This document shows positions 45,721 to 54,208 of a stretch of 64,000 bases of DNA, piece by piece. The first letter of the stretch is position 1; each line of letters begins with the position of its first letter. The notes beneath the pieces were generated by a model, which was given only the letters and a program-made list of their open reading frames with translations, was not told the DNA's origin and did not search any database. The stretch spans positions 250,231 to 314,230 of the forward strand of contig JAMPIL010000001.1 of NCBI GenBank assembly GCA_023662725.1, in the 5' to 3' direction. The stretch is from Ruminococcus flavefaciens (lineage in GTDB: Bacteria > Bacillota > Clostridia > Oscillospirales > Ruminococcaceae). The position numbers and the translations under genes were made by a program.

Positions 45721-45749
45721 AAAAAGGGGATGCCGGAGCATCCCTTTTT
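45721..45749 (-). terminator. Terminator of the GH9-Ig gene
   Basis: AAAAAGGGATGC and GCATCCCCTTTTT on the minus strand form a 12-13 bp stem with a TCCG loop, 15 bases after the stop codon. Confidence 0.92.
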
Positions 45750-45763
45750 GATTTATTGAATCA

Positions 45764-47887
45764 TTACTGAACAAAATCCTTTGGATCAAGCGATTTTATA
45801 AGTTCAAGTTTGAATTTCTGTATCTGAAGAGCGTCTTCATTTGTAATACCGCTTGTTCCGTTTTCGTAAACATCGGCATTAAGCTGACCTTTTTCGGTAA
45901 TGTGAGTTGGATCAGAACCGTTAATACCGTATTTATCAGGGTTTGAAAGCGACTGCATTACAAGAACAGCGTCTGACATATCTACCTGACCGTCACAGTT
46001 AGCGTCGCCCCATACAGTATCAGGGTTAGGAGTTTTCTCCTTAACAGTGATAGTGATAGAGTCGCTGCCTCCGCCGGGGAAGTTGACTGTAATTTCAGCT
46101 GTTCCGGGTTTAACACCGATAACGTTGAAATCAAGCGGGGTCATGTCAAGGATTGAAACACAGTCAGATGAAATATTCTCTGTCCATGATCTTACCTCTT
46201 TATCCCAATTCATTATGTGAATTGTAATATATTCGCCGACTTCTATCTCTGTTTTAGCGCAGTCAAGTTTATAAGGGCAGGAGGTAGTAGTTGTAGTCGT
46301 TGTTGTTGATTCTGTTGTTGTGGTAGTTGTCGTTGTAGTAGTTGTGGTGGTCGTAGTTGTTACAACAGGGGCTGAACTTCCGAATTTAAAATTGTCGTTG
46401 ATTTCAGAAGCGGACTTTTCAATTTCCTTGACTGTTGAAGCGTCTCCACCGTAGAAATTTGCTGCATATGAACAAGCAATAGCGAAACAGCCGTTGTAAT
46501 CAAGAGCGCCTTCTGTATACTGATATCTGTCGGCGTGATCTTCATAACCGCCTCCGTCGATACCGCCTACCAGCATACCATAGTTTGTATATTTTGCAGA
46601 AGGATTGTCTTTTGAAGTTTGCTGACCGTCTCCGGGATTAGCTGCACGGTGGTGGATGTGAGTAGGCCACTTGTCACCGTATCCGAGAAGGAAGCTGTAT
46701 CCAAGATTATTGTTGCCGAGGATAAAGTCCATCTGCCATTTAGCGGCCTTTGCATAGCTGGAATTTGGGTCACCGTCAGCTACTGTATAAGCGTCCATCT
46801 GCAATGCGCAGTTATGACGTGCAGTACCCCAGCCGGAAGTGTTATAAGTACCCTCGCTGAGACCGCCCTGCTGACCGTTCATTTCAACGATAAGCTCATT
46901 TTTGAATACCTGATCGCCTGTAGCTTTATACATCAGAGCAGAGTAACCCTGCCAAACTTTATCCCATGTATACATCCAGCCGTCATACACACCGCCGTAA
47001 TCCTTGTTGTTCGGAACACGTGAAGGTTTGCTACCCTCGCCGAGAATCCAGAGCCAAGCCTGCGTAAGAGCCTCTTCATCCTGATACATAGAATCTGTAC
47101 CATAGAATCCGCCGATACCGCTTGTATTGTTGCCGACATTTTTCTGTCCGAATTCAAGAAGAGCCTTTGAATATTCGATACATTTAGCTGCATAAGCCGG
47201 ATCTGAATTTTTCATAACATAGGCTGTTCCTGCAAGACCGGCAGCCATTTCGCAGCATACAGCAGAGTTATTGTTTGAAGCAGTCAGCCAGTAAACCGGA
47301 CGGTCGTAAGTCTGAACTTCCGGAGAAGACCAGATGTTGTGGTCTACATTTCCGTCGGCAACAGTATGAGCGATAGCCGCAACTTTTCCCGAACTGTCGA
47401 GGAAAGTTGTTTTCATGAGGTAATCTGCGCCCCATCTCATTTCGTATTCAAGATGGTCACGGCAGCCGGCCTTATCGTAAATACCTTCGTTAAAGTATTC
47501 CGACATACCGAGACTGGAGAGTGCGAAACCTATGGTTATGTTGAATTTCGGATGATCTCCGGCATCGTGCCAACCACCGGAAACATCAATTTTTCCGTCG
47601 CCGTCAGGATCGACGATAGATTTGAGCGAACCGTCGAGGCTTCCTACAGAAGCGGTTGCGTCGTATGTATGGCAGTCGCCTCTCCAGGTAAGCGGACCGC
47701 CTGTAATACCTGTTCCGCAGGCATTTGAATCGAAGAAATAAAGTGAAAGCGCAAGAGCCTCATAATAGTTATTGTCTGAAGCGGCTGAAACACCGGAGCC
47801 TGCGCCCATTGCAGGTATAGAAGCAGCCATGACTGCTGTGCTGACGATACCGGTTACAGCTTTTTTAAGTTTTGAAACGTAAGACAT
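45764..47887 (-). CDS. Cellulosomal GH9 endoglucanase with Ig-like module and dockerin
   Basis: The 707-residue secreted enzyme has a signal peptide (to about 36), GH9 catalytic domain (about 37-495), a long poly-Thr linker (over 15 Thr in a row around 505-535), an Ig-like/BIG2-type domain (about 540-615, ending ITITVKE) and a dockerin (about 620-700: GDANCDGQVDMSDAVLVMQ, then SGITNEDALQIQ). Catalytic residues: WHDAGDHPKFNITIGF, HIHHRAANP and the Glu in YTEGALDYNGCF. The N-terminal insert VDPDGDGKIDVSGG just before the catalytic loop contains a calcium-binding-like DPDGDGKID loop. AAGGAG precedes the ATG. Likely acts on cellulose. Confidence 0.92.
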   Translation of the reverse strand: MSYVSKLKKAVTGIVSTAVMAASIPAMGAGSGVSAASDNNYYEALALSLYFFDSNACGTGITGGPLTWRGDCHTYDATASVGSLDGSLKSIVDPDGDGKIDVSGGWHDAGDHPKFNITIGFALSSLGMSEYFNEGIYDKAGCRDHLEYEMRWGADYLMKTTFLDSSGKVAAIAHTVADGNVDHNIWSSPEVQTYDRPVYWLTASNNNSAVCCEMAAGLAGTAYVMKNSDPAYAAKCIEYSKALLEFGQKNVGNNTSGIGGFYGTDSMYQDEEALTQAWLWILGEGSKPSRVPNNKDYGGVYDGWMYTWDKVWQGYSALMYKATGDQVFKNELIVEMNGQQGGLSEGTYNTSGWGTARHNCALQMDAYTVADGDPNSSYAKAAKWQMDFILGNNNLGYSFLLGYGDKWPTHIHHRAANPGDGQQTSKDNPSAKYTNYGMLVGGIDGGGYEDHADRYQYTEGALDYNGCFAIACSYAANFYGGDASTVKEIEKSASEINDNFKFGSSAPVVTTTTTTTTTTTTTTTTESTTTTTTTTSCPYKLDCAKTEIEVGEYITIHIMNWDKEVRSWTENISSDCVSILDMTPLDFNVIGVKPGTAEITVNFPGGGSDSITITVKEKTPNPDTVWGDANCDGQVDMSDAVLVMQSLSNPDKYGINGSDPTHITEKGQLNADVYENGTSGITNEDALQIQKFKLELIKSLDPKDFVQ

Positions 47888-47947
47888 AAAAAACTCCTTT
47901 CAATATATACATATATCCCACACGGCAGAAAGCCGTCATATATACAT

Positions 47948-47953
47948 ATTATA
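47948..47953 (-). promoter_or_regulatory. -10 box of the GH9-Ig gene
   Basis: TATAAT on the minus strand with TG one base upstream; no good -35 is seen at 17 bases. About 60 bases before the start codon. Confidence 0.55.
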
Positions 47954-47984
47954 CCACATTTTCTCAACAATTTGTTACTAAAAT

Positions 47985-47995
47985 ATGTACAAATT
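47985..47995 (+). promoter_or_regulatory. ATGTACAAATT motif upstream of the GH9-Ig gene
   Basis: ATGTACAAATT on the plus strand, opposite the gene, centred about 50 bases upstream of the expected start of transcription. The same word occurs at 61413-61423 before the GH5 gene. Confidence 0.5.
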
Positions 47996-48061
47996 GAGAA
48001 CGCATACATTTTCGTCAGTTACAGCAAATTTAGGCATGATTAATTGTGCATTTTAACAACG

Positions 48062-48096
48062 AAAAAGTGCCGCCCATTGAAGGACAGCACGTTTTT
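48062..48096 (-). terminator. Terminator of the sigma/anti-sigma unit
   Basis: On the minus strand GTGCTGTCC and GGGCGGCAC pair (G-U pairs included) around TTCAAT and are followed by TTTTT. It starts about 10 bases after the stop codon. Confidence 0.82.
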
Positions 48097-48102
48097 TGAT
48101 GA

Positions 48103-49563
48103 TCATTCCAAATCCACAGGAGATTCAGTGTACAAACCGTTTTGGAGAATATAATTTATAAGAGAATCAACATTAATTTTATCTATACTGAAATAAGCGT
48201 TAAAATCAACAATGGTAGTTGACATATAGCCGTTGTCGCTCAGAAAAATGACATCATTTTTTTTGTTCAGAAGAGGAATATCGATATAAATGGTAAAAAT
48301 CGCAAGTTTATATTCCAGATCAGCTCCATTGATTATATTGTGATCGGTAAAGAGCTTTTCAAAAACGGTTTCTTTACCGAGATAAACCTCCCTGATCCAG
48401 CCCTCGTCCGCATTTGTCCACTCTATCGAAGTAACCACGGCTTCTTCCAAAAGGTTCATATCATTTATCATATCGCCGAGAGTAACCGGAGTATAGTAAC
48501 GGTTTCTGTAAAGGCTGTATCCGCTTCTGCCCTTGGCTTTTACGGCAACGCATACAAGAGGAGACATTTCCGTTACTTTGTAAACTTCCGCTGAAATAGA
48601 CGTATTTCCCGTTTTATCGGTAAGTTCGACTGTTCCGATATATTCGCCTATCCTGTTTTCGGCAAGATCACCCGATACGCCGGTGTACTCGGTAGTTGGT
48701 TCATAAGTTCCCCACGGACGCAGTGATTCGCCTTGTATTACAAGATTGGGATATTCAATGTATACCGGAGTGTTTCCGTTTTCATCAGTAACGATCGGAG
48801 GCTGATAAGGACGAGCGGTTGTCGTTGCAGACGATGAAATGCTTTCCGAAGCCCATATCGTCGTCCTGATAGTTGTTGTGGTCGTTGAAGTTCGTGACGA
48901 AGTTCGCACGGATGTTGTTGTAGATGCCGAGGTTTTTGTCGTTGACGTTTTTGAAGTAGTCGCCGACGCCGAAGAAGTTGCAGTTGTTATAACAGAAGGC
49001 ATTCTGCTTGAAGTTGTTTCAGTCGGTACAGCGCCTGTTTCAGTTGTAGATGAGACTGCTGCTGCCGAGGAGGTTGTGTATGAGACAGAAGTTCCTGTTG
49101 TTCCGTTTGTATTTGTACTGGTCTGAGTTTTTACTGTTGAAGATGATTCAGTCGTTCCGGATAAGGCTTCCGACGAAACCGTTTGTACAGTCTGAAGCGA
49201 AGAGGATTGCGGAACGGAAACGGTTATGTTTGCAGATGGCTGCGTTTGTGTTACGGACGAATCAGACTGCGTTGTCCGGGTTATAAGGATGCCTTCTGCG
49301 GATGAAGTGATATAAGCAGCCGACGTTGTCAAATTTTGTTGATTGTAATTTTCTGTAATAAAATTTTTATTGTTGAAATCATCATTCAGGGCATTTTTTA
49401 TAGAATCGTTTTTCCATATCCCGAACATAACCAGAATGACTGCGAACATTCCTGAAACAGCAATTGAAGTCCGCCTTAATCGCGTCATGCGGATATTTCT
49501 TTTAACTATCCGTTCTTCTGCTTTTCTTAACACTCTTTCGGCAAGTTCATCATAATTTTTCAT
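48103..49563 (-). CDS. Membrane anti-sigma-like protein with Ser/Thr-rich stalk and outer sensor domain
   Basis: The 486-residue protein starts with a short cytosolic region (MKNYDELAERVLRKAEERIV), one membrane helix (about 32-52: SIAVSGMFAVILVMFGIW), a stalk of about 180 residues made of Ser, Thr and Ala, and a C-terminal domain (about 255-486) I do not recognise. It overlaps the ECF sigma gene by 14 bases, the usual arrangement for a sigma/anti-sigma pair. The plan resembles RsgI-type polysaccharide sensors of Clostridium thermocellum, but the N-terminal domain and sigma partner are of another class. ATG at 49563 is chosen for its GGAAGGA site. Neighbouring GH9 genes suggest a polysaccharide signal. 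Confidence 0.65.
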   Translation of the reverse strand: MKNYDELAERVLRKAEERIVKRNIRMTRLRRTSIAVSGMFAVILVMFGIWKNDSIKNALNDDFNNKNFITENYNQQNLTTSAAYITSSAEGILITRTTQSDSSVTQTQPSANITVSVPQSSSLQTVQTVSSEALSGTTESSSTVKTQTSTNTNGTTGTSVSYTTSSAAAVSSTTETGAVPTETTSSRMPSVITTATSSASATTSKTSTTKTSASTTTSVRTSSRTSTTTTTIRTTIWASESISSSATTTARPYQPPIVTDENGNTPVYIEYPNLVIQGESLRPWGTYEPTTEYTGVSGDLAENRIGEYIGTVELTDKTGNTSISAEVYKVTEMSPLVCVAVKAKGRSGYSLYRNRYYTPVTLGDMINDMNLLEEAVVTSIEWTNADEGWIREVYLGKETVFEKLFTDHNIINGADLEYKLAIFTIYIDIPLLNKKNDVIFLSDNGYMSTTIVDFNAYFSIDKINVDSLINYILQNGLYTESPVDLE

Positions 49564-50104
49564 ATATGAATCCTTCCCTATCCAGCTCGGTTTTAAGAGC
49601 TTTTTTTGCACGGTAAATCAGATTTTCAATTTGTCTGTTTGTTTTTTTCATGATCTTAGCAGCTCCGGTGTTATCAAATCCCTCAAAAAAGGTCAGATAC
49701 AAAACCTGACAGTAATCGGGGTTGAGTTTTTTGATTGCCTTATGGAGCGTTATACGCTGTTCTTCCTTAATATAATTGATCTCAAGACTTTCCTCATCGG
49801 AAATATCATAGAAATCATCAATGGGCAAAGCGTTTTTGCGTGAATTATGGCGCAGGATATCAAGAGCTGTAAATCTTCCTATGGAATATAACCACGTTTT
49901 AAAAGAGCTTTTTCCGGAAAATTTAGGCTTTTTAAAAGCAAGCTTTATGAAAACTTCTTCTACTATCTCTTCGGCTATACATATATTTTTGGCATAGCCG
50001 TTGACGAAAAGTATCAGTCCGTCACGATATTCACGGATTATTTCCACAAGGCCGTTTTTATCGCCATCGAGAAAACTGCGGTAATTATCCGCGCCGTTAT
50101 CCAT
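49550..50104 (-). CDS. ECF-type RNA polymerase sigma factor
   Basis: The 184-residue sigma-70 family protein has region 2 (about 15-85, with ICIAEEIVEEVFIKLAF and FKTWLYSIGRFTALDILR) and region 4 (about 115-175, with LNPDYCQVLYLTFFEGFDNTG and NRQIENLIYRAKKALK). It lacks regions 1 and 3, so it is an extracytoplasmic-function sigma factor. The overlapping downstream gene encodes its probable membrane anti-sigma factor. GGAAGGGAG precedes the ATG. It is transcribed from a consensus promoter toward the GH9 genes. Confidence 0.9.
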   Translation of the reverse strand: MDNGADNYRSFLDGDKNGLVEIIREYRDGLILFVNGYAKNICIAEEIVEEVFIKLAFKKPKFSGKSSFKTWLYSIGRFTALDILRHNSRKNALPIDDFYDISDEESLEINYIKEEQRITLHKAIKKLNPDYCQVLYLTFFEGFDNTGAAKIMKKTNRQIENLIYRAKKALKTELDREGFIYEKL

Positions 50105-50187
50105 ACGCTTCTCCCTTCCGAAGATATTTTTTCTTCTATTTATTTGTCGAGATTATTATTTCGATTCTCTCATTTCTTATCAAGAAT

Positions 50188-50216
50188 ATTATATATTAAT
50201 TAATCTGTATTGTCAA
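50188..50216 (-). promoter_or_regulatory. Promoter of the sigma/anti-sigma unit
   Basis: On the minus strand TTGACA (50216-50211), 17 bases, TATAAT (50193-50188): perfect consensus. Confidence 0.88.
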
Positions 50217-50419
50217 TCCTGAAATAATTGTATGGAAAAATGCAGAAAGTTTGTCACTATAGCTGATTGTGTTGATTTTGCACATATTCAGAGCCGATTT
50301 GAATACTTTTTTCTACATCTAAACTTTGAAATGAAACGTGAGAACGAGAGAGAAACAGAGAAAATCAGAGAGAAACAAAGAGATAATAGGATATATATTA
50401 AAAAAAACTGGATTTTCCT

Positions 50420-50448
50420 CTTGACATTCTCTGAAAAATCATGTATAA
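50420..50448 (+). promoter_or_regulatory. Promoter of rplM-rpsI
   Basis: TTGACA (50420-50425), 17 bases, TATAAT (50443-50448). The stretch 50217-50419 between the two divergent promoters holds no gene I can support. Confidence 0.88.
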
Positions 50449-50454
50449 TAATTC

Positions 50455-50520
50455 CTGTTGCTGCGTAAAATTACGCTCCGAAGCGGAATATATGCCGCTT
50501 CGCTATATTAAATTTCAGGA
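50455..50520 (+). promoter_or_regulatory. Probable L13 leader of rplM-rpsI
   Basis: Two hairpins, GCGTAAAATTACGC and CGAAGCGGAATATATGCCGCTTCG split by 2 bases, fill the leader before AGGAGG. This matches the position and form of the ribosomal protein L13 leader; the assignment is tentative. Confidence 0.6.
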
Positions 50521-50530
50521 GGAAACAAAT

Positions 50531-50959
50531 ATGTCAACTACACTGGCAAAGCCCGCTGAAGTAACACGCACATGGTACATCCTCGATGCAGAGGGTCAGC
50601 CTTTAGGCCGTGTTGCAGCTAAGGCAGCTCATATTCTCAGAGGCAAGCATAAGCCTACTTTTACTCCCAATGTAGACTGCGGAGACCACGTTATCGTTAT
50701 CAACTGCGCTAAGGCTATCCTTACAGGTAAGAAGCTTGAGCAGAAGAAGTTTTACTGGCATACAGGCTGGATCAGCGGTATCAAGTCCATTTCTTATAAG
50801 GATATGATGGCTAATCAGGCTGACAGAGCTATGACTATCGCTGTAACAGGTATGATCCCAAGCAATACTCTCGGCAGAGCTCAGCTTAAGAGACTCAGAA
50901 CTTACAAGGACGCTAACCACAATCAGGCTGCTCAGAAGCCGGTTGCTTACGAGCTTTAA
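50531..50959 (+). CDS. rplM: Ribosomal protein uL13
   Basis: The 142-residue large-subunit protein has the family segments RTWYILDAEGQPLGRVAAKAA, HILRGKHKPTFTPNVDCGD and KKFYWHTGWISGIKS, with the C-terminal RLRTYKDANHNQAAQ. It binds 23S rRNA early in assembly. ATG at 50531 follows AGGAGGAAAC; the longer upstream frame covers the leader and is rejected. It is followed after 19 bases by rpsI, the conserved pair. Confidence 0.96.
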   Translation: MSTTLAKPAEVTRTWYILDAEGQPLGRVAAKAAHILRGKHKPTFTPNVDCGDHVIVINCAKAILTGKKLEQKKFYWHTGWISGIKSISYKDMMANQADRAMTIAVTGMIPSNTLGRAQLKRLRTYKDANHNQAAQKPVAYEL

Positions 50960-50978
50960 TTAAAGGAGGGCGCTTCAG

Positions 50979-51380
50979 ATGTACGAATCAAAAGTTAAAT
51001 ATTATTATGGAACTGGCAGAAGAAAGCACTCCGTTGCAAGAGTCAGAATTTATCCAGGTTCAGGCAATGTTACTATAAACGGCAGAAGCATTGACGATTA
51101 TTTCGGTCTTGAAACTCTCAAGCTTATCGTTCGTCAGCCTCTCGCTCTTACTGATAATGTTGAGAAGTTCGATATTATCTGCACAGTTACAGGCGGCGGC
51201 GTTACAGGTCAGGCTGGCGCTATCAGACACGGTCTTTCAAGAGCTCTTCTTGAATTCGACCCTGAGCTTCGTCCAACCCTCAAAAAGGCTGGATTCCTCA
51301 CTCGTGATCCACGTATGAAGGAAAGAAAGAAGTACGGTCTCAAAGCTGCTCGTCGTGCTCCTCAGTTCTCAAAGAGATAA
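50979..51380 (+). CDS. rpsI: Ribosomal protein uS9
   Basis: The 133-residue small-subunit protein has the canonical [19 protein letters not shown], the middle [20 protein letters not shown] and the basic tail [16 protein letters not shown], whose last residues reach the P-site tRNA. AAAGGAGG precedes ATG by about 12 bases. Co-transcribed with rplM; a terminator follows. Confidence 0.96.
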   Translation: MYESKVKYYYGTGRRKHSVARVRIYPGSGNVTINGRSIDDYFGLETLKLIVRQPLALTDNVEKFDIICTVTGGGVTGQAGAIRHGLSRALLEFDPELRPTLKKAGFLTRDPRMKERKKYGLKAARRAPQFSKR

Positions 51381-51404
51381 TTATATTTCGGTTATATTAT
51401 ACAG

Positions 51405-51438
51405 AAAACCTCGAAAACCCAATATTTTCGAGGTTTTT
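51405..51438 (+). terminator. Terminator of rplM-rpsI
   Basis: AAACCTCGAAAA and TTTTCGAGGTTT form a 12-bp stem around CCCAATA, followed by TTG. Confidence 0.9.
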
Positions 51439-51578
51439 GTTACTTTAATTTTATTTTAAGGCAAAAATGTAAAAAAAATCGTCAAACCTTGACTTATGCG
51501 ATTTTACCCTAAAATTCCAAATAATACAGATAGCTCTTTAGGAAAGTATATGTATATATTCACCGGAGGTTTAGATAA

Positions 51579-52226
51579 ATGGCAGAAAAAAAGAAGAGAA
51601 TAACATATCAAAAATTATTTTGGCTTTTTATGGTTGGTAGTGTTTTAGGCGTATTGATAGAGGGCTTATATTGCCTATATCATCGTGGACGCTGGGAAAC
51701 TCATGTTGTTTCCGTTTGGGGACCATTCTGTATTATATACGGTCTTGGAGCTGCCGGACTATATGTAGGTGCTGTTCTTATGGAAAAGAAAACGATTATT
51801 ACAAAATTCGTTATGTTTTCCTTGATAGCAACAGTAATCGAATATCTATGCGGAGCATTCTTGAAATACGTGCTTGGCATGAAAGCCTGGACCTACAGCA
51901 GCAAACCTTTTAACTTTGATGGCATTATATGTCTTGAAATGACTATTGCATGGGGAATACTGGGCATTTTGTTTTCAACGTTTGCACTTGGTTCTTTAGA
52001 AAAGGTTTTTGATAAGATGACATCAAAAACATGGAAAATTCTTTGCGCTTGTTTATCTGTGTTTATGGCGATAAATCTTTTGTTAACTGCGCTTGCTATA
52101 GCAAGATGGTCAGGACGTCATTACCGGATTGAACCACAAAACTGGATTGAAACGAAAATTGATACGATATATCCTGATACTGTAATGAAAGAACGTTTTG
52201 TTGAATGGAGATTCATTAACAAGTAA
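51579..52226 (+). CDS. Membrane protein of the putative ABC-transporter type IV (CmpB) family
   Basis: The 215-residue protein has five or six hydrophobic helices. WGPFCIIYGLGAAGLY, a central FLKYVLGMKAWTYSSKPFNFDGIICLEMTIAWGILG and the basic C-terminal tail match the family named putative ABC-transporter type IV, common in Firmicutes and without known function; the name does not mean it is a proven transporter. CGGAGGT precedes ATG by about 10 bases. It seems to be a single-gene unit ending at a bidirectional terminator. Confidence 0.75.
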   Translation: MAEKKKRITYQKLFWLFMVGSVLGVLIEGLYCLYHRGRWETHVVSVWGPFCIIYGLGAAGLYVGAVLMEKKTIITKFVMFSLIATVIEYLCGAFLKYVLGMKAWTYSSKPFNFDGIICLEMTIAWGILGILFSTFALGSLEKVFDKMTSKTWKILCACLSVFMAINLLLTALAIARWSGRHYRIEPQNWIETKIDTIYPDTVMKERFVEWRFINK

Positions 52227-52349
52227 TATCAGAGTTTTTCAGAAAAATTTTTATTCGTTATACTAAGCCTGAAATTGTAACTAAAAACGTTTCGAAACAC
52301 AGCATTTTAGGCTCTAAAAGAGATAATTTCTCTTACAATCAAGTTATCA

Positions 52350-52387
52350 AAAAAATCCACGCAGATCAATTCTGTGTGGATTTTTTT
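52350..52387. terminator. Bidirectional terminator between two membrane protein genes
   Basis: AAAAAATCCACGCAGA and TCTGTGTGGATTTTTT pair (one G-U) around TCAAT, with A and T runs on both sides; the neighbouring genes converge on it. Confidence 0.88.
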
Positions 52388-52389
52388 CT

Positions 52390-52806
52390 TTAAATTTTCT
52401 CAACAACCTTAGCTTCCCATGAATAAACAAGCGGTTTCTTTTTAATAAAGCGAATCGCATCAATTATTATAAAAACTCCGCCCACAAGCATTATTGCCAT
52501 AATTGGAAATCCAAATAAAATTATAAACAATGGAGGAATTACTATTGTTACCTTGAAACGTTCCCACATATATTTAAGGATCCAGCCAAAATGGACAAAA
52601 CCATATAAAAAACCCGGTAAGTAAACGCTCATAATTAACATCTGAAAAAAATCAGTAATACCTTCTATGAAACCATTTAACAAGAATAATATACATAAGA
52701 CCGGTATGATAGCGATGCACAGCCAGAGTGCAATTTTTCTTGTAAAATTTGTGCTTTTATACCACTCCTGTATAGTTTCGGGCATATTTTCAAAATCAGT
52801 GTACAT
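52390..52806 (-). CDS. Small multi-pass membrane protein of unknown function
   Basis: The 138-residue product has three or four hydrophobic segments (about 24-48, 58-80, 88-118) and a short cytosolic N-terminus (MYTDFENMPETIQEWYKS). No family is recognised. GGAGG lies before the ATG. It is divergent from the XRE regulator gene 240 bases away, so the regulator might control it, but no shared operator is proven. The divergent gap is AT-rich and holds only the dyad described at 52992. Confidence 0.6.
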   Translation of the reverse strand: MYTDFENMPETIQEWYKSTNFTRKIALWLCIAIIPVLCILFLLNGFIEGITDFFQMLIMSVYLPGFLYGFVHFGWILKYMWERFKVTIVIPPLFIILFGFPIMAIMLVGGVFIIIDAIRFIKKKPLVYSWEAKVVEKI

Positions 52807-52991
52807 TTTGCGTAACCTCCTTTAATGAATTCATGTAATTTGTTAAATAAGTAAACGTGTAAACAGTTAACGCTTTAGACTTTTTCATAAATATCAACCT
52901 TTCGTTTTCAGATTATTATAGAAGTACTTCTCAACAATATCATTATAACATACCAAACGACAAAAGTCAACTATTATTATACCTAAAATAC

Positions 52992-53027
52992 AAATTTAGT
53001 TATACAAATTTGTGGTAAACTAAATTT
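52992..53027. promoter_or_regulatory. Dyad upstream of the XRE regulator, candidate operator
   Basis: AAATTTAGTT (52992-53001) and AACTAAATTT (53018-53027) are perfect inverted repeats 16 bases apart, directly before the ribosome binding site. Placement fits autoregulation. The inner part also contains ATACAAATTTGT. Confidence 0.5.
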
Positions 53028-53044
53028 TGACGGGAGGTGTAACA

Positions 53045-53353
53045 ATGGTTGATTTCGGAACAACACTGAAAGAACTCAGACAAAGTGCAGGTCTGACTCA
53101 GAAGCAATTGGCTGAAAAGCTATGGCTTTCCAAAGCTACCGTAAGCTATTATGAACAATCACTGCGTTATCCTTCACCTGAAATTCTTGTCAAGCTTTCA
53201 AATGTATTTCACGTTTCTACAGATTATCTTCTTGGCATTGAAGATAAAAAGCAGACTTTGGACGTGACCGGTCTTCCGGACGAGGACATAAGGTTTCTGG
53301 AGGACGCTGTTTCGTTGCTCAGAAAGAAAAATCAAGATTTAGATCATCCATAA
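53045..53353 (+). CDS. XRE-family HTH transcriptional regulator
   Basis: The 102-residue protein has an N-terminal Cro/C1-type helix-turn-helix (LKELRQSAGLTQKQLAEKL, then LSKATVSYYEQSLRYPS, to about residue 66 ending STDYLLG), and a short acidic C-terminal helix (LPDEDIRFLEDAVSLLRKK). It is a DNA-binding regulator, probably dimeric. ATG at 53045 follows GGGAGGTG by 6 bases; an upstream in-frame start is less likely. The target genes are unknown. Confidence 0.87.
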   Translation: MVDFGTTLKELRQSAGLTQKQLAEKLWLSKATVSYYEQSLRYPSPEILVKLSNVFHVSTDYLLGIEDKKQTLDVTGLPDEDIRFLEDAVSLLRKKNQDLDHP

Positions 53354-53385
53354 ATAAAATCACATAGGTTCTGTCCGCATAAAAA

Positions 53386-53423
53386 AGCAGTGCCGCACAA
53401 TTAGTGTGCAGCACTGTTTTTAT
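53386..53423 (+). terminator. Terminator of the XRE regulator gene
   Basis: CAGTGCCGCACA and TGTGCAGCACTG pair with one mismatch around ATTAG, followed by TTTTT. Confidence 0.88.
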
Positions 53424-53495
53424 ATATTGGAGATCTCGAGTCGAAAATCAATCATATTCTGCCATATTTGTCAGACCAACAGGGGAGGCGGTCTC

Positions 53496-54149
53496 TTATA
53501 TTACACTGAAAATGTCAGCCGAGATGTCCTCTATTGACCTCATATTGCCGTTCTGAACGCATTCGATCAAAGTCCAGCCAAGTTCTTTTGCGCAATAATC
53601 TGCGGCTTCTCTTGAACGTCTGAGATATTCCAGATCGGATTCGTGAATGTCTTTTCTTTCCTCGTCGCCCTGATAACGCTTTGTCATAAGCTTTTGGCTG
53701 ACTTCAGGATCTACACGCAGATATATAGTGCGGTAAGGACTCGGAATGCCGAGTAATTCGTATTCATAATGAAACAGCCAGTTAATAAAATCTTTCCACT
53801 GTTCTTTCGGTAGTTTTGCGCATTGATGAATAGCGTTAGATGTTGTGTATCTGTCTGCAATTACTGTTCCGCCGTCCAAATAAAAGTTTTTCCAGCTTTT
53901 TGTATAGCTTGCAAAACGGTCTACTGCGTAAAAACTTGAAGCTGCATATGGATTTACCTGATTTGGGTCAGAACCGAATTCGCCGTTCAGATACATCTTA
54001 ATAAGCGCAGACGAGTTGCTGTCATAATCGGGAAAAGAGACTTTGATGACTTGTTCTCCCTGTTCTTTCAGTTTTTCAAATAATTTTTGTGCCTGCGTAG
54101 CCTTTCCGCTCCCGTCAAGTCCTTCTATTACTATTAATTTTCCATTCAT
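53496..54149 (-). CDS. tmk: Thymidylate kinase
   Basis: The 217-residue kinase has the P-loop IEGLDGSGKATQAQKL, the DR(Y/x) substrate motif in VIADRYTTSN and a LID-like region with RYQGDEERKD. It phosphorylates dTMP to dTDP. The P-loop ends in GKAT instead of the usual GKTT or GKST, with Ala in place of the first hydroxyl residue. It follows the sugar transferase by 59 bases on the same strand, an uncommon neighbour; a paralogue elsewhere could be the main enzyme. Confidence 0.82.
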   Translation of the reverse strand: MNGKLIVIEGLDGSGKATQAQKLFEKLKEQGEQVIKVSFPDYDSNSSALIKMYLNGEFGSDPNQVNPYAASSFYAVDRFASYTKSWKNFYLDGGTVIADRYTTSNAIHQCAKLPKEQWKDFINWLFHYEYELLGIPSPYRTIYLRVDPEVSQKLMTKRYQGDEERKDIHESDLEYLRRSREAADYCAKELGWTLIECVQNGNMRSIEDISADIFSVI

Positions 54150-54208
54150 ATCAATTTATCGGGAGAATTTCCCTTTCTTCATGTATTTTATAAATGTCCG
54201 CCGTAATT

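Noticed and set aside
50232..50468. Frame of 78 codons before rplM
   Set aside because: Low-complexity RE/K-rich sequence, no ribosome binding site, and it runs over the rplM promoter and leader.
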